DNA of 64,000 nt, from positions 186,001-250,000 of the forward strand of contig JADJLG010000001.1 of assembly GCA_016710235.1 (NCBI GenBank), written 5' to 3'. The DNA is from Saprospiraceae bacterium (GTDB lineage: Bacteria; Bacteroidota; Bacteroidia; Chitinophagales; Saprospiraceae). Below the pieces are notes generated by a model, which ran no database searches, was not told the origin of the DNA, and worked only from the letters and a program-made list of their open reading frames with translations. Below, piece after piece: positions 1 through 9,663 of the stretch. Each line of letters starts with the position of its first letter. Positions within the stretch are counted from its first letter, which is position 1. Made by a program: the position numbers and the translations under genes.

Positions 1-412
1 TGAGATTACAACGCACTAATATTTTTTTATTCAATTTAGAAATTTCCTCCACAAACCATCTGAAATTAGGATTCATTTCAGGCGCTCCACCTGTTAAATC
101 GACTATCTGAATATTTGTGTTTTGCAAAATCTCGAGGCATAATTCCATTGTCTCTTTGGTCATAATTTCCTTTCTGTCAGGGCCTGCATCCACGTGACAA
201 TGTGCGCAGGTTTGATTGCACATTTTCCCGAGATTAACCTGAAATATTTCTAAGGGAACAGGTTTCAAAGGGAACAAATCATTCTTCGATAAAGCATCTG
301 AGAATGAAATGAAATGCTGGTGATTCTCAACAACAGGATTGAGTACTTTCAATTGATATGAAGAAACAGCCAGGGCATGCTTTTGAGCATGCAGTGATTT
401 CTGTGAATGCAT
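1..412 (-). CDS. arsS: ArsS-type radical SAM protein, arsenosugar biosynthesis (partial)
   Basis: The reading frame starts at ATG (412) and stays open to the window edge, so only about 137 N-terminal residues are visible. They contain the radical SAM cluster motif CNQTCAHCHVDAGP (CxxxCxxC), followed by the second strand signature VDLTGGAPE. The CxxxCxxCHVDAGP context is typical of the ArsS family (formerly called radical SAM/Cys-rich domain proteins), which is linked to arsenosugar synthesis from methylated arsenic. The two upstream genes on the same strand, 21 bp and about 430 bp away, are both families that co-occur with ArsS, which supports the call. The C-terminal Cys-rich domain lies outside the window. 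The arsenosugar role is inferred from family and context; no arsM methyltransferase is visible here. Confidence 0.85.
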   Translation of the reverse strand, partial: MHSQKSLHAQKHALAVSSYQLKVLNPVVENHQHFISFSDALSKNDLFPLKPVPLEIFQVNLGKMCNQTCAHCHVDAGPDRKEIMTKETMELCLEILQNTNIQIVDLTGGAPEMNPNFRWFVEEISKLNKKILVRCNL

Positions 413-433
413 AATGAATTTTCCATTAAAAGA

Positions 434-772
434 TTACATATTCAGCTCATCAAATCTAGCCATCATTTGAGTGCCATGTACCAATGAAGCTCCTCCCCTG
501 ATAGCCGCAGCTACATGGATAGCTTCCATCATTTGTTCCTCATCACAGCCTTTCTCCATTGTATCTTGTGTATATGCGTCTATACAATATGGGCATTGAA
601 TAGCGTGAGCAACTGCCAATGCAATCAATGATTTTTCACGAGCAGTCAGGGCTCCTTCAGCAAATACTTTTCCATAATACTTAAAAAATGCATCTCCCAA
701 TTCTCCATCCCACTTCGATATATTGGCAAAATTTTTTAGATCCTTTGGTTGATAATAAGTAGTTCTTTCCAT
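434..772 (-). CDS. Carboxymuconolactone decarboxylase / AhpD-like protein of arsenosugar cluster
   Basis: 112 residues from ATG at 772. A longer in-frame start would run into the upstream gene and adds only low-complexity sequence, so 772 is preferred. The all-alpha CMD/AhpD fold is indicated by the segment ALAVAHAIQCPYCIDAY, with the redox pair CPYC near residue 63 and the following His-rich helix (MMEAIHVAAAIRGGASLVHG). Members placed next to ArsS have been annotated as arsenosugar biosynthesis-associated peroxidase-like proteins. The gene lies 21 bp upstream of the ArsS start and about 67 bp downstream of the DUF2064 gene, all on one strand, so it is probably co-transcribed. Peroxidase activity and substrate are not shown by the sequence. 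Confidence 0.85.
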   Translation of the reverse strand: MERTTYYQPKDLKNFANISKWDGELGDAFFKYYGKVFAEGALTAREKSLIALAVAHAIQCPYCIDAYTQDTMEKGCDEEQMMEAIHVAAAIRGGASLVHGTQMMARFDELNM

Positions 773-839
773 AAAAATAAGATATGAATTTATAATTAAT
801 GAATTAATATAACGAAAAACAAGGGTGCTAAAACTATTC

Positions 840-1556
840 CTATAATTGTGAAGTCCGAGGAGGTCCACGATCCGAGTATGGAGCGATGATATCTGGGGAT
901 AGTGCAGATATAATTTTAATTTCAATGATTCTAACCAAAGCTTTACAAACTTCAGAATATATCCTAAATATTGCAAAGCTCAATTTTTGAATATTAAAAG
1001 TACTAAAATCCTTTAACTCATTAACCTCAGAAAGCCCAGATGTTTCGAACACTCCCAGATTTAAATTCCGACAATAGGCTACCAGATCCGAGTACAAATA
1101 TTCAGACTGCCAATGAAGTTTTTTGAAATTTATTTTCTCGAAAGCATCCTGTGTTAGTCCTAACAAATACACTCCTCCTCTCTGAGTCTTACCCGTCAAA
1201 AGTGGACAGTCTGCAGACCAATTTTGAAGAGCCAATTTAAGATTGGTGGCGTCATTTGAAGGACAATCATTGCCTATGGCAACCACACGCTCGTAGCCTA
1301 AAGAAAATATTTTATCAAAAGCATTATTCAATTTCTCAGCAAAGTCAGCACCTTCTTGCATTGTTTCGTCTACCTCAAAATAATCATAACCGGACTTTTG
1401 AAGTTCAGATCTTGTGTGACAAATCAAAGATCGGATAAGATTTAGATTGGAAGCTCCATGTGCAGAAAAGATTTTGGCCATAGCCTCGACTTTGGCAGTC
1501 CTCGTAAAAAAGAGGATTGCCATCTTGAAATCGCCAAGGTCATATTTTACCGTCAT
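840..1556 (-). CDS. DUF2064 / TIGR04282-like glycosyltransferase of arsenosugar biosynthesis
   Basis: 238 residues. The N-terminal Rossmann-like part carries MAILFFTRTAKVEAMAK and the GNDCPSNDA segment near residue 95, matching the acidic metal/nucleotide-sugar loop of DUF2064 proteins (usually GtDcP). The following TQRGGVYLLGL is the second family hallmark. DUF2064 proteins next to ArsS are assigned as arsenosugar glycosyltransferases. The first gene of the three-gene minus-strand cluster, it has a TAATTTTG -7 box at 1571-1578 only 15 bp before the ATG. The last 50 or so residues (SPDIIAPYSDRGPPRTSQL) look unlike the rest and may be a late extension past a lost stop. M12 is an alternative start. 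Confidence 0.8.
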   Translation of the reverse strand: MTVKYDLGDFKMAILFFTRTAKVEAMAKIFSAHGASNLNLIRSLICHTRSELQKSGYDYFEVDETMQEGADFAEKLNNAFDKIFSLGYERVVAIGNDCPSNDATNLKLALQNWSADCPLLTGKTQRGGVYLLGLTQDAFEKINFKKLHWQSEYLYSDLVAYCRNLNLGVFETSGLSEVNELKDFSTFNIQKLSFAIFRIYSEVCKALVRIIEIKIISALSPDIIAPYSDRGPPRTSQL

Positions 1557-1570
1557 GCTGCGTAAAAATA

Positions 1571-1578
1571 CAAAATTA
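1571..1578 (-). promoter_or_regulatory. Candidate Bacteroidota -7 box for the arsenosugar operon
   Basis: On the minus strand the octamer TAATTTTG matches the Bacteroidota -7 consensus TAnnTTTG exactly and sits about 15 bp before the ATG at 1556. No clear TTTG -33 element is seen at the usual spacing, so this rests on one box. Confidence 0.4.
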
Positions 1579-1655
1579 AGGGCTTAAACAAATAGCTTTT
1601 AAATATTGTTTTATTGCTCAATTTCGATCTTTTATTAAAACCTTATTTCTGCCGG

Positions 1656-2159
1656 ATGACAGACAAAATTTCAATTCGACCTTTCCTTCTAACTGACAAG
1701 GATCGACTGATAGAAATCGCTAACAACAGAAACATTTATACAAATCTCCGGGATGCTTTCCCGCATCCATATACTTCTGAACATGCTGAGGTATTTCTCC
1801 AAAAGGCGATTTCTGCAAGACCTTCACAACTAATGGCTATTCTGTGTAATGATCATTATGTAGGTAATATTGGCATTCATCCAGGGCAGGATGTCTATAG
1901 AAAATCAGCAGAGTTGGGTTACTTCATTTCTGAAGATCATTGGAACAAAGGGATTGCAACGCAGGCAGTAGCGATCATGGTAGAATATACTTTTGCAAAT
2001 TTCCAATATGTTAGAATATATGCGAGTGTATTCGACTACAACAAAGCATCGACGAAAGTTTTGGAAAAAAACGGTTTTCTTTTTGAAGGCAGCTCCACAA
2101 AATCCATTTATAAAAACGGAAATTACTACAATGAACTTCACTATGCCTTAGTGCGATAG
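1656..2159 (+). CDS. GNAT family N-acetyltransferase (RimJ/RimL-like)
   Basis: About 167 residues from ATG at 1656. A TTG at 1614 would add 14 residues but is less likely. The beginning, ISIRPFLLTDKDRLIEIANN, and the later ELGYFISEDHWNKGIATQAV are the beta-4/acetyl-CoA binding region of RimJ/RimL-type acetyltransferases (the Q/RxxGxG/A loop appears as WNKGIA). The C-terminal NKASTKVLEKNGFLFEG is the usual last helix and strand. It is likely a cytosolic acetyl-CoA dependent N-acetyltransferase. The substrate (protein N-terminus or small molecule) cannot be told. It diverges from the arsenosugar operon and converges on the sulfatase-like gene, with only 7 bp between stops. Confidence 0.85.
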   Translation: MTDKISIRPFLLTDKDRLIEIANNRNIYTNLRDAFPHPYTSEHAEVFLQKAISARPSQLMAILCNDHYVGNIGIHPGQDVYRKSAELGYFISEDHWNKGIATQAVAIMVEYTFANFQYVRIYASVFDYNKASTKVLEKNGFLFEGSSTKSIYKNGNYYNELHYALVR

Positions 2160-2166
2160 TAATTCA

Positions 2167-4020
2167 TTACTTCATACAATTTGCTTCAAAATTGCTATAA
2201 AATTGCAGAATACTCTGACCGGCATTTTTCAATTTGTCACATTCCTGTGATAACTCTTTACAATTGATTGCCTCAGCATTTTTAAGTGAATAAACTCCTG
2301 CAAACGATCTATCATACTTTTGTACAAAGATCAATGAAGAATCTATCACCGCATAACGGTCATCATAATTGTAAATAGCAAAATCCCGCTTACTGTTGTT
2401 TAAATCCACACCAAAAGTATTGTTCGTATAGCTCAAATTTAAATAAGAAAGTATCGTAGGCATTACGTCGATTTGGGTACCAAATCCAGAAACCAAATTA
2501 CCGACAGTCACTGAAGGATCAAACAGAATGAATGGAATTGAATTATAACTAAGCGCCACAGGTAAATCTGTCGTTTGTGGAATCCCGTGGTCAGCTACAA
2601 AAACGAAAATACTATTTTGGTACCAGGGTGATTTTTTTGCCCTCTCAATAAAAATCCTCAATGCCGCGTCTGCATAATGAATGGCATTGGTCCGATCATC
2701 ACTAAACTCGCGTTTGAAATATGGTGGAGTGTAAAAGGGTGTATGATGGCTCGAAGTAAGGAGCACCGAAAAAAATGGAGTTGTTTCACGGTCCATTAGG
2801 TCAGCAGCATGTCGAAGCATCACATCATCCACAACACCTAAGTTCGTGTGTTTATCTTCAAACTTGTATTCATCGTCCGAAAAAACTTTATCAAAATCAT
2901 TCTTATATAAAAATCCCTCGATATTATCAAATTGACCGTCATGGGTGGTAAAAAACAAATTGGTATAATTTAGCTTTTTAAGCTCGGCAGGAATACCGTG
3001 GTATTTCTTTTCAGAGAATTTTAAAGGGTGATAGGTTGAAATGGAGGGAAAAGAATATAAGGTGCTGAATATTCCATTGAAAGTATGAATACCATTTGAG
3101 AAAACAGGAGAAAACACTCTGCTTAAATCGGAAAGAGAGTCAAGAAATGGTGTTGTGTTTAATTTCATTTGGCTAGTAAAACAACATTTTCCCATGCTTT
3201 CCATCAGAATGAGGATGATGTTTTTTCTGCTGGCTGCTGTATATCGGACTTGTCTTTCAATCGAACATGGATCTGCAGAATTTGAGTTTATCCACTGCCT
3301 GAAATAATTCGCAGCTCTTTCATTGTCGGTAAGAGATAATTTATTTTTTACAATTTGTCGTTGATCCAACACAGATCTGATCAATGTAAAATTTGGGTTA
3401 AGCCCCAATTCATTAATAAAATGATGGTTTGAAAAATACGCAGTTCCGACTCGTATCGGAGATTTAATATCAATTCTTCCCCTCATAGAAAGAAATAAAA
3501 AAAAGACGAGTCCGAGTTTCCAGATCCAATTTAATGCATTTTTCTCAGATCGCGAAGCCAAATAATGAACATACCTCATCCACAATATGCCTATAATCAA
3601 AATGCCAATCAATGGCAACAAAAAAGCAATATCCTGTACAACCAATCTGATTACAAACCAAGGTGAATCTATCCAATGGAAAACTGCATAATTCAATCGT
3701 TGTGCATATTGCCCAAAATATATAATGTCAATGGTCGAAACAATAAAAGCCAATAAACACATGGTGCCTGCAAAGTAAATGAACGCTTTTGATGCGTTTT
3801 TGCCTGAATAAGATTCCCCTACTACGGCCACCAACATTGGCAAAGCAAAGATATACGCCAAAATTACCATGTCGAACCTCAGACCCATCAATAGTGCTTG
3901 TGGAATCAAAGAAATCGCATGAGAAGCTTCTTCAAAATGAATACCTAGTAATATCAGTCTGAAAATCGTAAATATAATTAGAGCTACTAAATACAACTTG
4001 AGCAAAGTACGAACGATCAT
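2167..4020 (-). CDS. LTA synthase family membrane sulfatase/phosphoglycerol transferase-like protein
   Basis: 617 residues. Five hydrophobic segments occupy residues 1-175, followed by an extracytoplasmic alkaline-phosphatase-superfamily domain. The metal and nucleophile landmarks of the LtaS/MdoB group are visible: NIILILMESMG (E274), GIHTFNGIF with T313 in the place of the catalytic threonine, SSHHTPFYTPP (about 424-433) and VFVADHGI (D477, H478). Such proteins in Gram-negative Bacteroidota probably transfer phosphoglycerol or phosphoethanolamine to envelope glycans; the acceptor here is unknown. The gene stands alone, 119 bp downstream of uvrA on the same strand. Confidence 0.85.
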   Translation of the reverse strand: MIVRTLLKLYLVALIIFTIFRLILLGIHFEEASHAISLIPQALLMGLRFDMVILAYIFALPMLVAVVGESYSGKNASKAFIYFAGTMCLLAFIVSTIDIIYFGQYAQRLNYAVFHWIDSPWFVIRLVVQDIAFLLPLIGILIIGILWMRYVHYLASRSEKNALNWIWKLGLVFFLFLSMRGRIDIKSPIRVGTAYFSNHHFINELGLNPNFTLIRSVLDQRQIVKNKLSLTDNERAANYFRQWINSNSADPCSIERQVRYTAASRKNIILILMESMGKCCFTSQMKLNTTPFLDSLSDLSRVFSPVFSNGIHTFNGIFSTLYSFPSISTYHPLKFSEKKYHGIPAELKKLNYTNLFFTTHDGQFDNIEGFLYKNDFDKVFSDDEYKFEDKHTNLGVVDDVMLRHAADLMDRETTPFFSVLLTSSHHTPFYTPPYFKREFSDDRTNAIHYADAALRIFIERAKKSPWYQNSIFVFVADHGIPQTTDLPVALSYNSIPFILFDPSVTVGNLVSGFGTQIDVMPTILSYLNLSYTNNTFGVDLNNSKRDFAIYNYDDRYAVIDSSLIFVQKYDRSFAGVYSLKNAEAINCKELSQECDKLKNAGQSILQFYSNFEANCMK

Positions 4021-4139
4021 TTAACTGTCATTTTGCATCCAAAGTCAGCTTGCCGACTTGTACTTTTTGAATAAATATAAACTTTCAGATCCTTTGTTTT
4101 TTGTTTAGAAAAGTGAATCAACATATTCATTAAATGCCC

Positions 4140-7007
4140 TTACATTAAATTTGCTCCAAGTTCGACCTTGAGGTATTGTCCGGTAAAACTGCTTTCTATT
4201 TTAGTGAGTTGTTCCGGAGTACCAAATGCAACTACCTGACCACCATTCTTACCACCTTCGGGACCTAAATCCAAAACATAATCTGCAACTTTTATCACAT
4301 CCAAATTATGTTCTATAACCATGACTGTATTTCCTTTGTCAACCAAGCGCTGCAATACAGCCAATAAATGTCTAATGTCTTCAAAGTGCAATCCAGTCGT
4401 AGGTTCATCTAAAATGTAAAGAGTTTTTCCTGTATCCTTTTTAGAAAGTTCTTCTGATAATTTTACCCTTTGAGCTTCACCACCGGATAATGTTGTAGCC
4501 TGTTGACCCAGAGTAATATAATCCAGCCCTACTTCGTGCAATGTTTTTAATTTTCGATAAATGGATGGCACGTGTTCAAAAAATACTACTGCTTCCTCCA
4601 CTGTCATATCCAATACGTCACCAATGGATTTTCCTTTGTATAATATTTCCAGTGTTTCTCTGTTGTACCTTTTTCCTCCACAGCTCTCGCAGTGAACGTA
4701 AACATCAGGTAAAAAATTCATTTCAATCACCCTCATTCCACCACCTTCACAGGTCTCGCATCTCCCTCCTTTCACATTAAATGAAAATCTTCCCGGTTTA
4801 TATCCTCTGATCTTAGATTCGGGATGATTGGAAAACAAATTGCGAATATCGCTGAAAACATTGGTGTAAGTTGCCGGATTTGATCTTGGGGTTCTTCCGA
4901 TAGGGTTTTGATCTATTTCGACAACTTTATCCAAAAAATCAATTCCCTCTATTTTATCGTATGCCAGTGGCCGTTGGAGACTATTGTAAAAATACTCCCT
5001 CAATATTGGATATAAAGTTTCATTGATCAATGTCGATTTTCCACTACCAGAAACTCCAGTCACACAAATAAATGTTCCGAGTGGAAATGCTAAACTCAAT
5101 TGCTTTAAATTATTTCCATTGGCATTATACAATTTTAAAAAATTGCCATTTCCTTTTCTTCGTTTCTTTGGAATTTCGATTTTTAAATTTCCGTTTAAAA
5201 ATTGTGCAGTAAGCGAATTTGATTTTAAAAATTGTCGCGGGGTTCCTTCTGCGACCATTTCACCTCCGTGTTTACCAGCTCCAGGACCCAAATCAATAAT
5301 ATAATCCGATGCCAACATAATATCCTTATCATGTTCTACAACAAGGACAGTGTTCCCTATTGAAGTAAGTTCTTTGAGAGATTTTATCAAACGATGGTTG
5401 TCTCTTTGGTGCAATCCTATGGATGGTTCGTCGAGAATATAGGTGATACCTGTTAGTTGCGAACCAATTTGTGTAGCCAGACGAGTGCGCTGAGATTCTC
5501 CCCCGGATAAGCTGACTGCTGACCGATTGAGACTGAGATAATCCAAACCTACATACATTAGAAATCCAACTCTGATTCGCAGTTCTTTTAGAACATCTTT
5601 TCCAATTGTCAATTGTTTTTTTGAAAAAGTATTCTCGGCATTCTCCAACCAGGCATAAAGTTCAGAGATATCCATCCGCGCTAAATCGGCAATATGCTTA
5701 TCAGCGATTTTGAAATATAATGATTCTTTCTTCAAGCGATTACCCTCACAGGTAGGACACAAAGAAATCACCATAAAATCTTCTGCAAATTTTCTTATTT
5801 TTTCAGAGCTTGTCTCCTCGTACCATCTGTGCAACATCTTGCATAATCCTTCTGAAGCCAGATGATATACTCCTTCCAAATATCCATTTGCAGGTGATGG
5901 ATAACTATCATCTCCTCCGTACAAAATAGTATCCAAGGCTTTTTTGGGAATTTTTGAAATGGCTGTCTTCAAGGTGAAATGATGTCGATCTGCGATTTGC
6001 TTTAACTGCTTAAACGTGTAGTTATCTCTCAACTCACCGATAGCGGCAATTCCACCATCAGCAATGCTGACCTCAGGATCTGGGATCAGTTGCTTTAGAT
6101 CAATTTCGTGCACTGTACCCAACCCTTTGCAATGAGGGCATGAACCGTAAGGTGAGTTGAATGAAAAAGTGTTTGGAGACGGCTCATCATAAGACACACC
6201 GGTTTCAGGATCAACGAGTTTTTTGCTGAATGGTGTCAATTCGTTGTTGTCCTGACCCAGAATAAATAAAACATCATTACCCATTTTAAGTGCGGTCTGG
6301 ATACTGTAGCTCAATCTGTCCATCCGCTCTTCTTTCACCTGCATGCGATCGATCACAATTTCGATATCATGTATTTTAAATCTATCCGTTTGCAATCCGG
6401 GTGACAAATCGATAATTTTACCGTCCAGTCTAACTTTATTAAAACCTTGTTTTCTCACTTGATCAAAGAGCTCCCTGTAATGTCCTTTTCTGGCACGAAC
6501 AATTGGAGCTAAAATGACAATATTTTGTTGATCAAACTGCTCTTTGATAAGAGCTATCATTTGATCTTCAGAATATCGCACCATTTTTTTTCCCGTAATG
6601 TGGGAATAGGCATCTGCGGTACGAGCATAAAGTAATCTCAGCAAATCATAAACTTCTGTAATTGTACCGACAGTGGACCTGGGGTTCCAACCTGTCGTTT
6701 TTTGCTCTATTGAGATCACAGGACTCAAACCGTCAATTTTTTCTACATCAGGACGTTCCAAATTTCCAATAAATTGACGCGCATAATGTGAAAACGTCTC
6801 CATATATCTGCGTTGACCTTCAGCATAAATCGTGTCAAAAGCCAAAGAAGATTTTCCACTACCGGACAATCCGGTGATCACGACCATTTGATTGCGTGGA
6901 ATGTTAAGGCTCAGATTTTTCAGATTGTGTTCTCTTGCACCTATGATTTCGATGTATTCCGGTTCAGCAAAGTATGATTGAGATTCCATTATTTCTATAG
7001 ATGACAA
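4140..7007 (-). CDS. uvrA: Excinuclease ABC subunit A
   Basis: 955 residues, full length for UvrA. It has two ABC ATPase modules: Walker A GLSGSGKSS near residue 46 and GVSGSGKST in the second half, signatures LSGGESQRTRLA and LSGGEAQRVKLS, and Walker B ITYILDEPSIGLHQRD and LYILDEPTTGLH. Zinc-finger cysteines are present (CPHC with CPTC in the insertion domain; CETC with CESC in the second). UvrA recognises bulky DNA lesions and loads UvrB in nucleotide excision repair. The first ATG is used; MESQSYF seven residues on is an alternative start. It lies between the sulfatase and the M13 peptidase and is probably its own unit. Confidence 0.98.
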   Translation of the reverse strand: MSSIEIMESQSYFAEPEYIEIIGAREHNLKNLSLNIPRNQMVVITGLSGSGKSSLAFDTIYAEGQRRYMETFSHYARQFIGNLERPDVEKIDGLSPVISIEQKTTGWNPRSTVGTITEVYDLLRLLYARTADAYSHITGKKMVRYSEDQMIALIKEQFDQQNIVILAPIVRARKGHYRELFDQVRKQGFNKVRLDGKIIDLSPGLQTDRFKIHDIEIVIDRMQVKEERMDRLSYSIQTALKMGNDVLFILGQDNNELTPFSKKLVDPETGVSYDEPSPNTFSFNSPYGSCPHCKGLGTVHEIDLKQLIPDPEVSIADGGIAAIGELRDNYTFKQLKQIADRHHFTLKTAISKIPKKALDTILYGGDDSYPSPANGYLEGVYHLASEGLCKMLHRWYEETSSEKIRKFAEDFMVISLCPTCEGNRLKKESLYFKIADKHIADLARMDISELYAWLENAENTFSKKQLTIGKDVLKELRIRVGFLMYVGLDYLSLNRSAVSLSGGESQRTRLATQIGSQLTGITYILDEPSIGLHQRDNHRLIKSLKELTSIGNTVLVVEHDKDIMLASDYIIDLGPGAGKHGGEMVAEGTPRQFLKSNSLTAQFLNGNLKIEIPKKRRKGNGNFLKLYNANGNNLKQLSLAFPLGTFICVTGVSGSGKSTLINETLYPILREYFYNSLQRPLAYDKIEGIDFLDKVVEIDQNPIGRTPRSNPATYTNVFSDIRNLFSNHPESKIRGYKPGRFSFNVKGGRCETCEGGGMRVIEMNFLPDVYVHCESCGGKRYNRETLEILYKGKSIGDVLDMTVEEAVVFFEHVPSIYRKLKTLHEVGLDYITLGQQATTLSGGEAQRVKLSEELSKKDTGKTLYILDEPTTGLHFEDIRHLLAVLQRLVDKGNTVMVIEHNLDVIKVADYVLDLGPEGGKNGGQVVAFGTPEQLTKIESSFTGQYLKVELGANLM

Positions 7008-7283
7008 AAATACAAGAATAGTTCAAATTGACTTAAAATACCATCATTTAATCACATCAATTACGAAAAGCATCATACATCAATCAAATTAATAATAATT
7101 TAGAAAAGATTACAAAGAATTTCCAAATCAAGATTAGATTAATTGATGAATTGCAATGAACTTCCAATTTATGTCAATAAATGATTAGTAATGAATAATT
7201 TTTTTTAAAACTCGGAAATGAAATTTCAATTTCCCAAATCAATGAATTGATTTCAGCGAGTATTCTCCTGTAAGGATCAAGGA

Positions 7284-9326
7284 TTACCAAATACTCACTC
7301 GCAAACTATCAGCTCTGTACATTTTGTCTGAAGCTTTCAAATGAAAAGCTTCATAAAATTCCGGAATATTTGCCATAGGTCCGTTTACCCTGAGAAAAGC
7401 CGGTGAATGAACATCTGTCATGATTTGGTCAGCTAGACTTTCGGATCGGGTATGGCTTAACCAACCCAATGCGTATCCCATAAAATATCTTTGTATTGGA
7501 GTGAATCCATCAATTGATTTTCCTTCCTGAAACTGTTTAGTTTTTTTGAATGCATCCAAACCTAAAACCACTCCTCCCAAATCCGCAATATTCTCCCCTA
7601 AAGTTGCCTGACCATTGACTTTGAGACTATCCAACACAACAAAATCATTGAACTGATTGACCAATTTTTTTGCCTTGAGATTGAATTGCCTCTCATCTTC
7701 AGCTGTCCACCAATTATGCAAATTGCCCATTTCGTCATATTGCCTACCTGTATCATCAAAACCATGCGTCATTTCATGGCCGATTGTAGAAGCAGCTGCA
7801 TATCCGTAGACTGTAGCATCATCGAGTTCTGAGTCTTTCGTGCCGGGAACAATAAAAATTGCAGCGGGTAACACGATTTCATTATTGCTGGGATTGTAAT
7901 ATGCATTGTAGGTCTGAGGAGTCATACCCCATTCTGTCCGGTCCACAGGTTTGAATAATTTCTTAATTTCATCTTTAAAATTCCATTTCCTTGCTTGAAT
8001 TACATTCTCGCAAAATGAATTCTTGGAGATTTTCATTCCCTCATAATTCTTCCACCGGTCAGGATAGCCAACTTTTTTTGACATGGTTTTCAGTTTGATC
8101 AAGGCTTTCTCTTTTGTTTGAGGGCTCATCCAATCCAATTTTTGAATATGTGACTCCATCTCCTGACGAATTGCTTCAACCAAATCGCTGTAGCGTTTTT
8201 TTTCTGTCTCGCCAAAATAGTTTTTGACAAACTCTTTTCCCAACTGGTCTCCCAGACTTACTTCCAACACATTTAAGCTTCTCTTCCATCTCGGTTTTTG
8301 TATTTGTGCGCCTCGAATTATTTTGCCATAGAATGCAAAATTTTCCTGGTCTGCTCCAGAATTCAGTGTTGGCGCAAAAGCATTTATTAGCTTCCATTTA
8401 AGGTAGGATTTCCAAACCACCATTGGTGTTTTGGCAAATAGATGGTCCGCAGTTTTGAGAAACTCAGGTTGACCTACGATCACAGTATCAAGATTTTCGG
8501 CATCCCAAATTTGCAAAATAGACTTCCAATCGATAGAAGGAGATAGCTTGTTGAGAGCGGAGATGCTCATCTTTGTGTAATTCGCATAAGGGTCTCTCAA
8601 ATCTTCCAGCTTACGAGAACTGTGAGCCAAAATTGTCTCAAGAGCCACGATTTTTTCAGCCTGATCTTTGGCAACCGAAACTGGATGGGACAAGAGTTGC
8701 AGCATGCGTTCGATATGATGTGGATACTCTTCTAGTATAGATTTTGTTCTTACATCCTCTCTAAAAAAATAATCTCTATCAGGCAATCCAATTCCGCCCT
8801 GATACAGGTAAAGCGCCATTTTATCACTGTTCTTGTCATCCTGAGCTATATACATATCAAACAGAGCTGAAACACCAATACTTTGCAGTTCTCCTATAAC
8901 TTTACTCAAGCCTCGGAGGTCGTTGATCGCATCGATCTCAGCCAGTATGGTCTCCAAAGGAAGAATACCCAACTTGTCACACTTGACACTATCCATAGCG
9001 GTTTTCCAAAAATCACCTACCATCTGTCCAGAACTACCTGTCTCTGCTGATTGGGAAGAAAGCTCTTCACAAATTGTTTTCAATTTCGATTGAATGTCGT
9101 TGACAACCAGATTGCCAATTCCCCAGCTTGTTTCTTCCGGTGGAATGGGATTATTCTTCACCCATGAGCCATTCGCGAATGAAAAGAAATCATTTGCCGG
9201 GCTGACTGTGGTATCAGCATTGGAACTGATGATGTCTCTTGGTGTATTTTGCTTCGCAGATGTATTTTGCTTGCAAGAAGGTAATAATGAAAGAAGCAAT
9301 AGCGCTGAGATGTGCAAGATCTTCAT
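7284..9326 (-). CDS. M13 (neprilysin/PepO-like) zinc metallopeptidase lipoprotein
   Basis: 680 residues, the normal size for M13 enzymes. The N-terminus MKILHISALLLLSLLPSC is a lipoprotein signal with the lipid-accepting Cys at residue 18, so the enzyme is probably anchored in the envelope. The M13 N-terminal motif FFSFANGSWVKNNPIP follows. The catalytic site is HEMTH at 517-521 with the third ligand in ENIADLGG (E578) and the usual TRSESLADQIMTD segment near the end. The final residues are SIW, close to the family's terminal CxxW. M13 enzymes cleave short peptides; the physiological substrate is unknown. The 276 bp downstream of it, before uvrA, is A+T rich with no gene. Confidence 0.95.
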   Translation of the reverse strand: MKILHISALLLLSLLPSCKQNTSAKQNTPRDIISSNADTTVSPANDFFSFANGSWVKNNPIPPEETSWGIGNLVVNDIQSKLKTICEELSSQSAETGSSGQMVGDFWKTAMDSVKCDKLGILPLETILAEIDAINDLRGLSKVIGELQSIGVSALFDMYIAQDDKNSDKMALYLYQGGIGLPDRDYFFREDVRTKSILEEYPHHIERMLQLLSHPVSVAKDQAEKIVALETILAHSSRKLEDLRDPYANYTKMSISALNKLSPSIDWKSILQIWDAENLDTVIVGQPEFLKTADHLFAKTPMVVWKSYLKWKLINAFAPTLNSGADQENFAFYGKIIRGAQIQKPRWKRSLNVLEVSLGDQLGKEFVKNYFGETEKKRYSDLVEAIRQEMESHIQKLDWMSPQTKEKALIKLKTMSKKVGYPDRWKNYEGMKISKNSFCENVIQARKWNFKDEIKKLFKPVDRTEWGMTPQTYNAYYNPSNNEIVLPAAIFIVPGTKDSELDDATVYGYAAASTIGHEMTHGFDDTGRQYDEMGNLHNWWTAEDERQFNLKAKKLVNQFNDFVVLDSLKVNGQATLGENIADLGGVVLGLDAFKKTKQFQEGKSIDGFTPIQRYFMGYALGWLSHTRSESLADQIMTDVHSPAFLRVNGPMANIPEFYEAFHLKASDKMYRADSLRVSIW

Positions 9327-9484
9327 AATTGAATTTCACTTTGAGGAATGAAAATATCCAAACACGGCTTAGGGACTGGTATTTGCCTTAATCTGTTACC
9401 TATCAGAAGATGGTAAACAGGAATTGACATCAATAAACTAGCGTCAGCTTTTTATGAAGGCTGATAGCACTTTTGAACCTGAAA

Positions 9485-9568
9485 TCAGGACTTTTTCTTA
9501 GGACGAGAGTTACCGTAAGACTTGATATTTCTTTTGCCTTTAGCACTTCTCTTATCTCCTTTTCCCAT
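9485..9568 (-). CDS. 30S ribosomal protein bTHX
   Basis: A 27-residue gene: MGKGDKRSAKGKRNIKSYGN then SRPKKKS. It starts with the MGKGDK N-terminus diagnostic for bTHX (THX), continues as a basic peptide and ends with an RPKKK tail. bTHX binds the head of the small ribosomal subunit and is present in Thermus and most Bacteroidota. A -7 box TACTTTTG lies about 20 bp upstream on the same strand (9587-9594). It is divergent from yceD-rpmF, so ribosome-related genes face each other here. Length, basic composition and N-terminal motif together make the call firm despite the small size. Confidence 0.85.
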   Translation of the reverse strand: MGKGDKRSAKGKRNIKSYGNSRPKKKS

Positions 9569-9586
9569 TTTTTTTGATTTATAGGG

Positions 9587-9594
9587 CAAAAGTA
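9587..9594 (-). promoter_or_regulatory. -7 box before bTHX
   Basis: The minus-strand octamer TACTTTTG fits TAnnTTTG and lies 18 bp before the bTHX start, back-to-back with the yceD box at 9628-9635. Confidence 0.4.
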
Positions 9595-9627
9595 GTCTTT
9601 TTTAATCAACAAATAAAAAACTAAGTG

Positions 9628-9635
9628 TATCTTTG
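9628..9635 (+). promoter_or_regulatory. -7 box before yceD-rpmF
   Basis: The plus-strand octamer TATCTTTG fits TAnnTTTG and lies 28 bp before the yceD ATG. No convincing -33 element is visible. Confidence 0.45.
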
Positions 9636-9663
9636 CAATCCAAATTTGGAAAACGTTCTTCAA

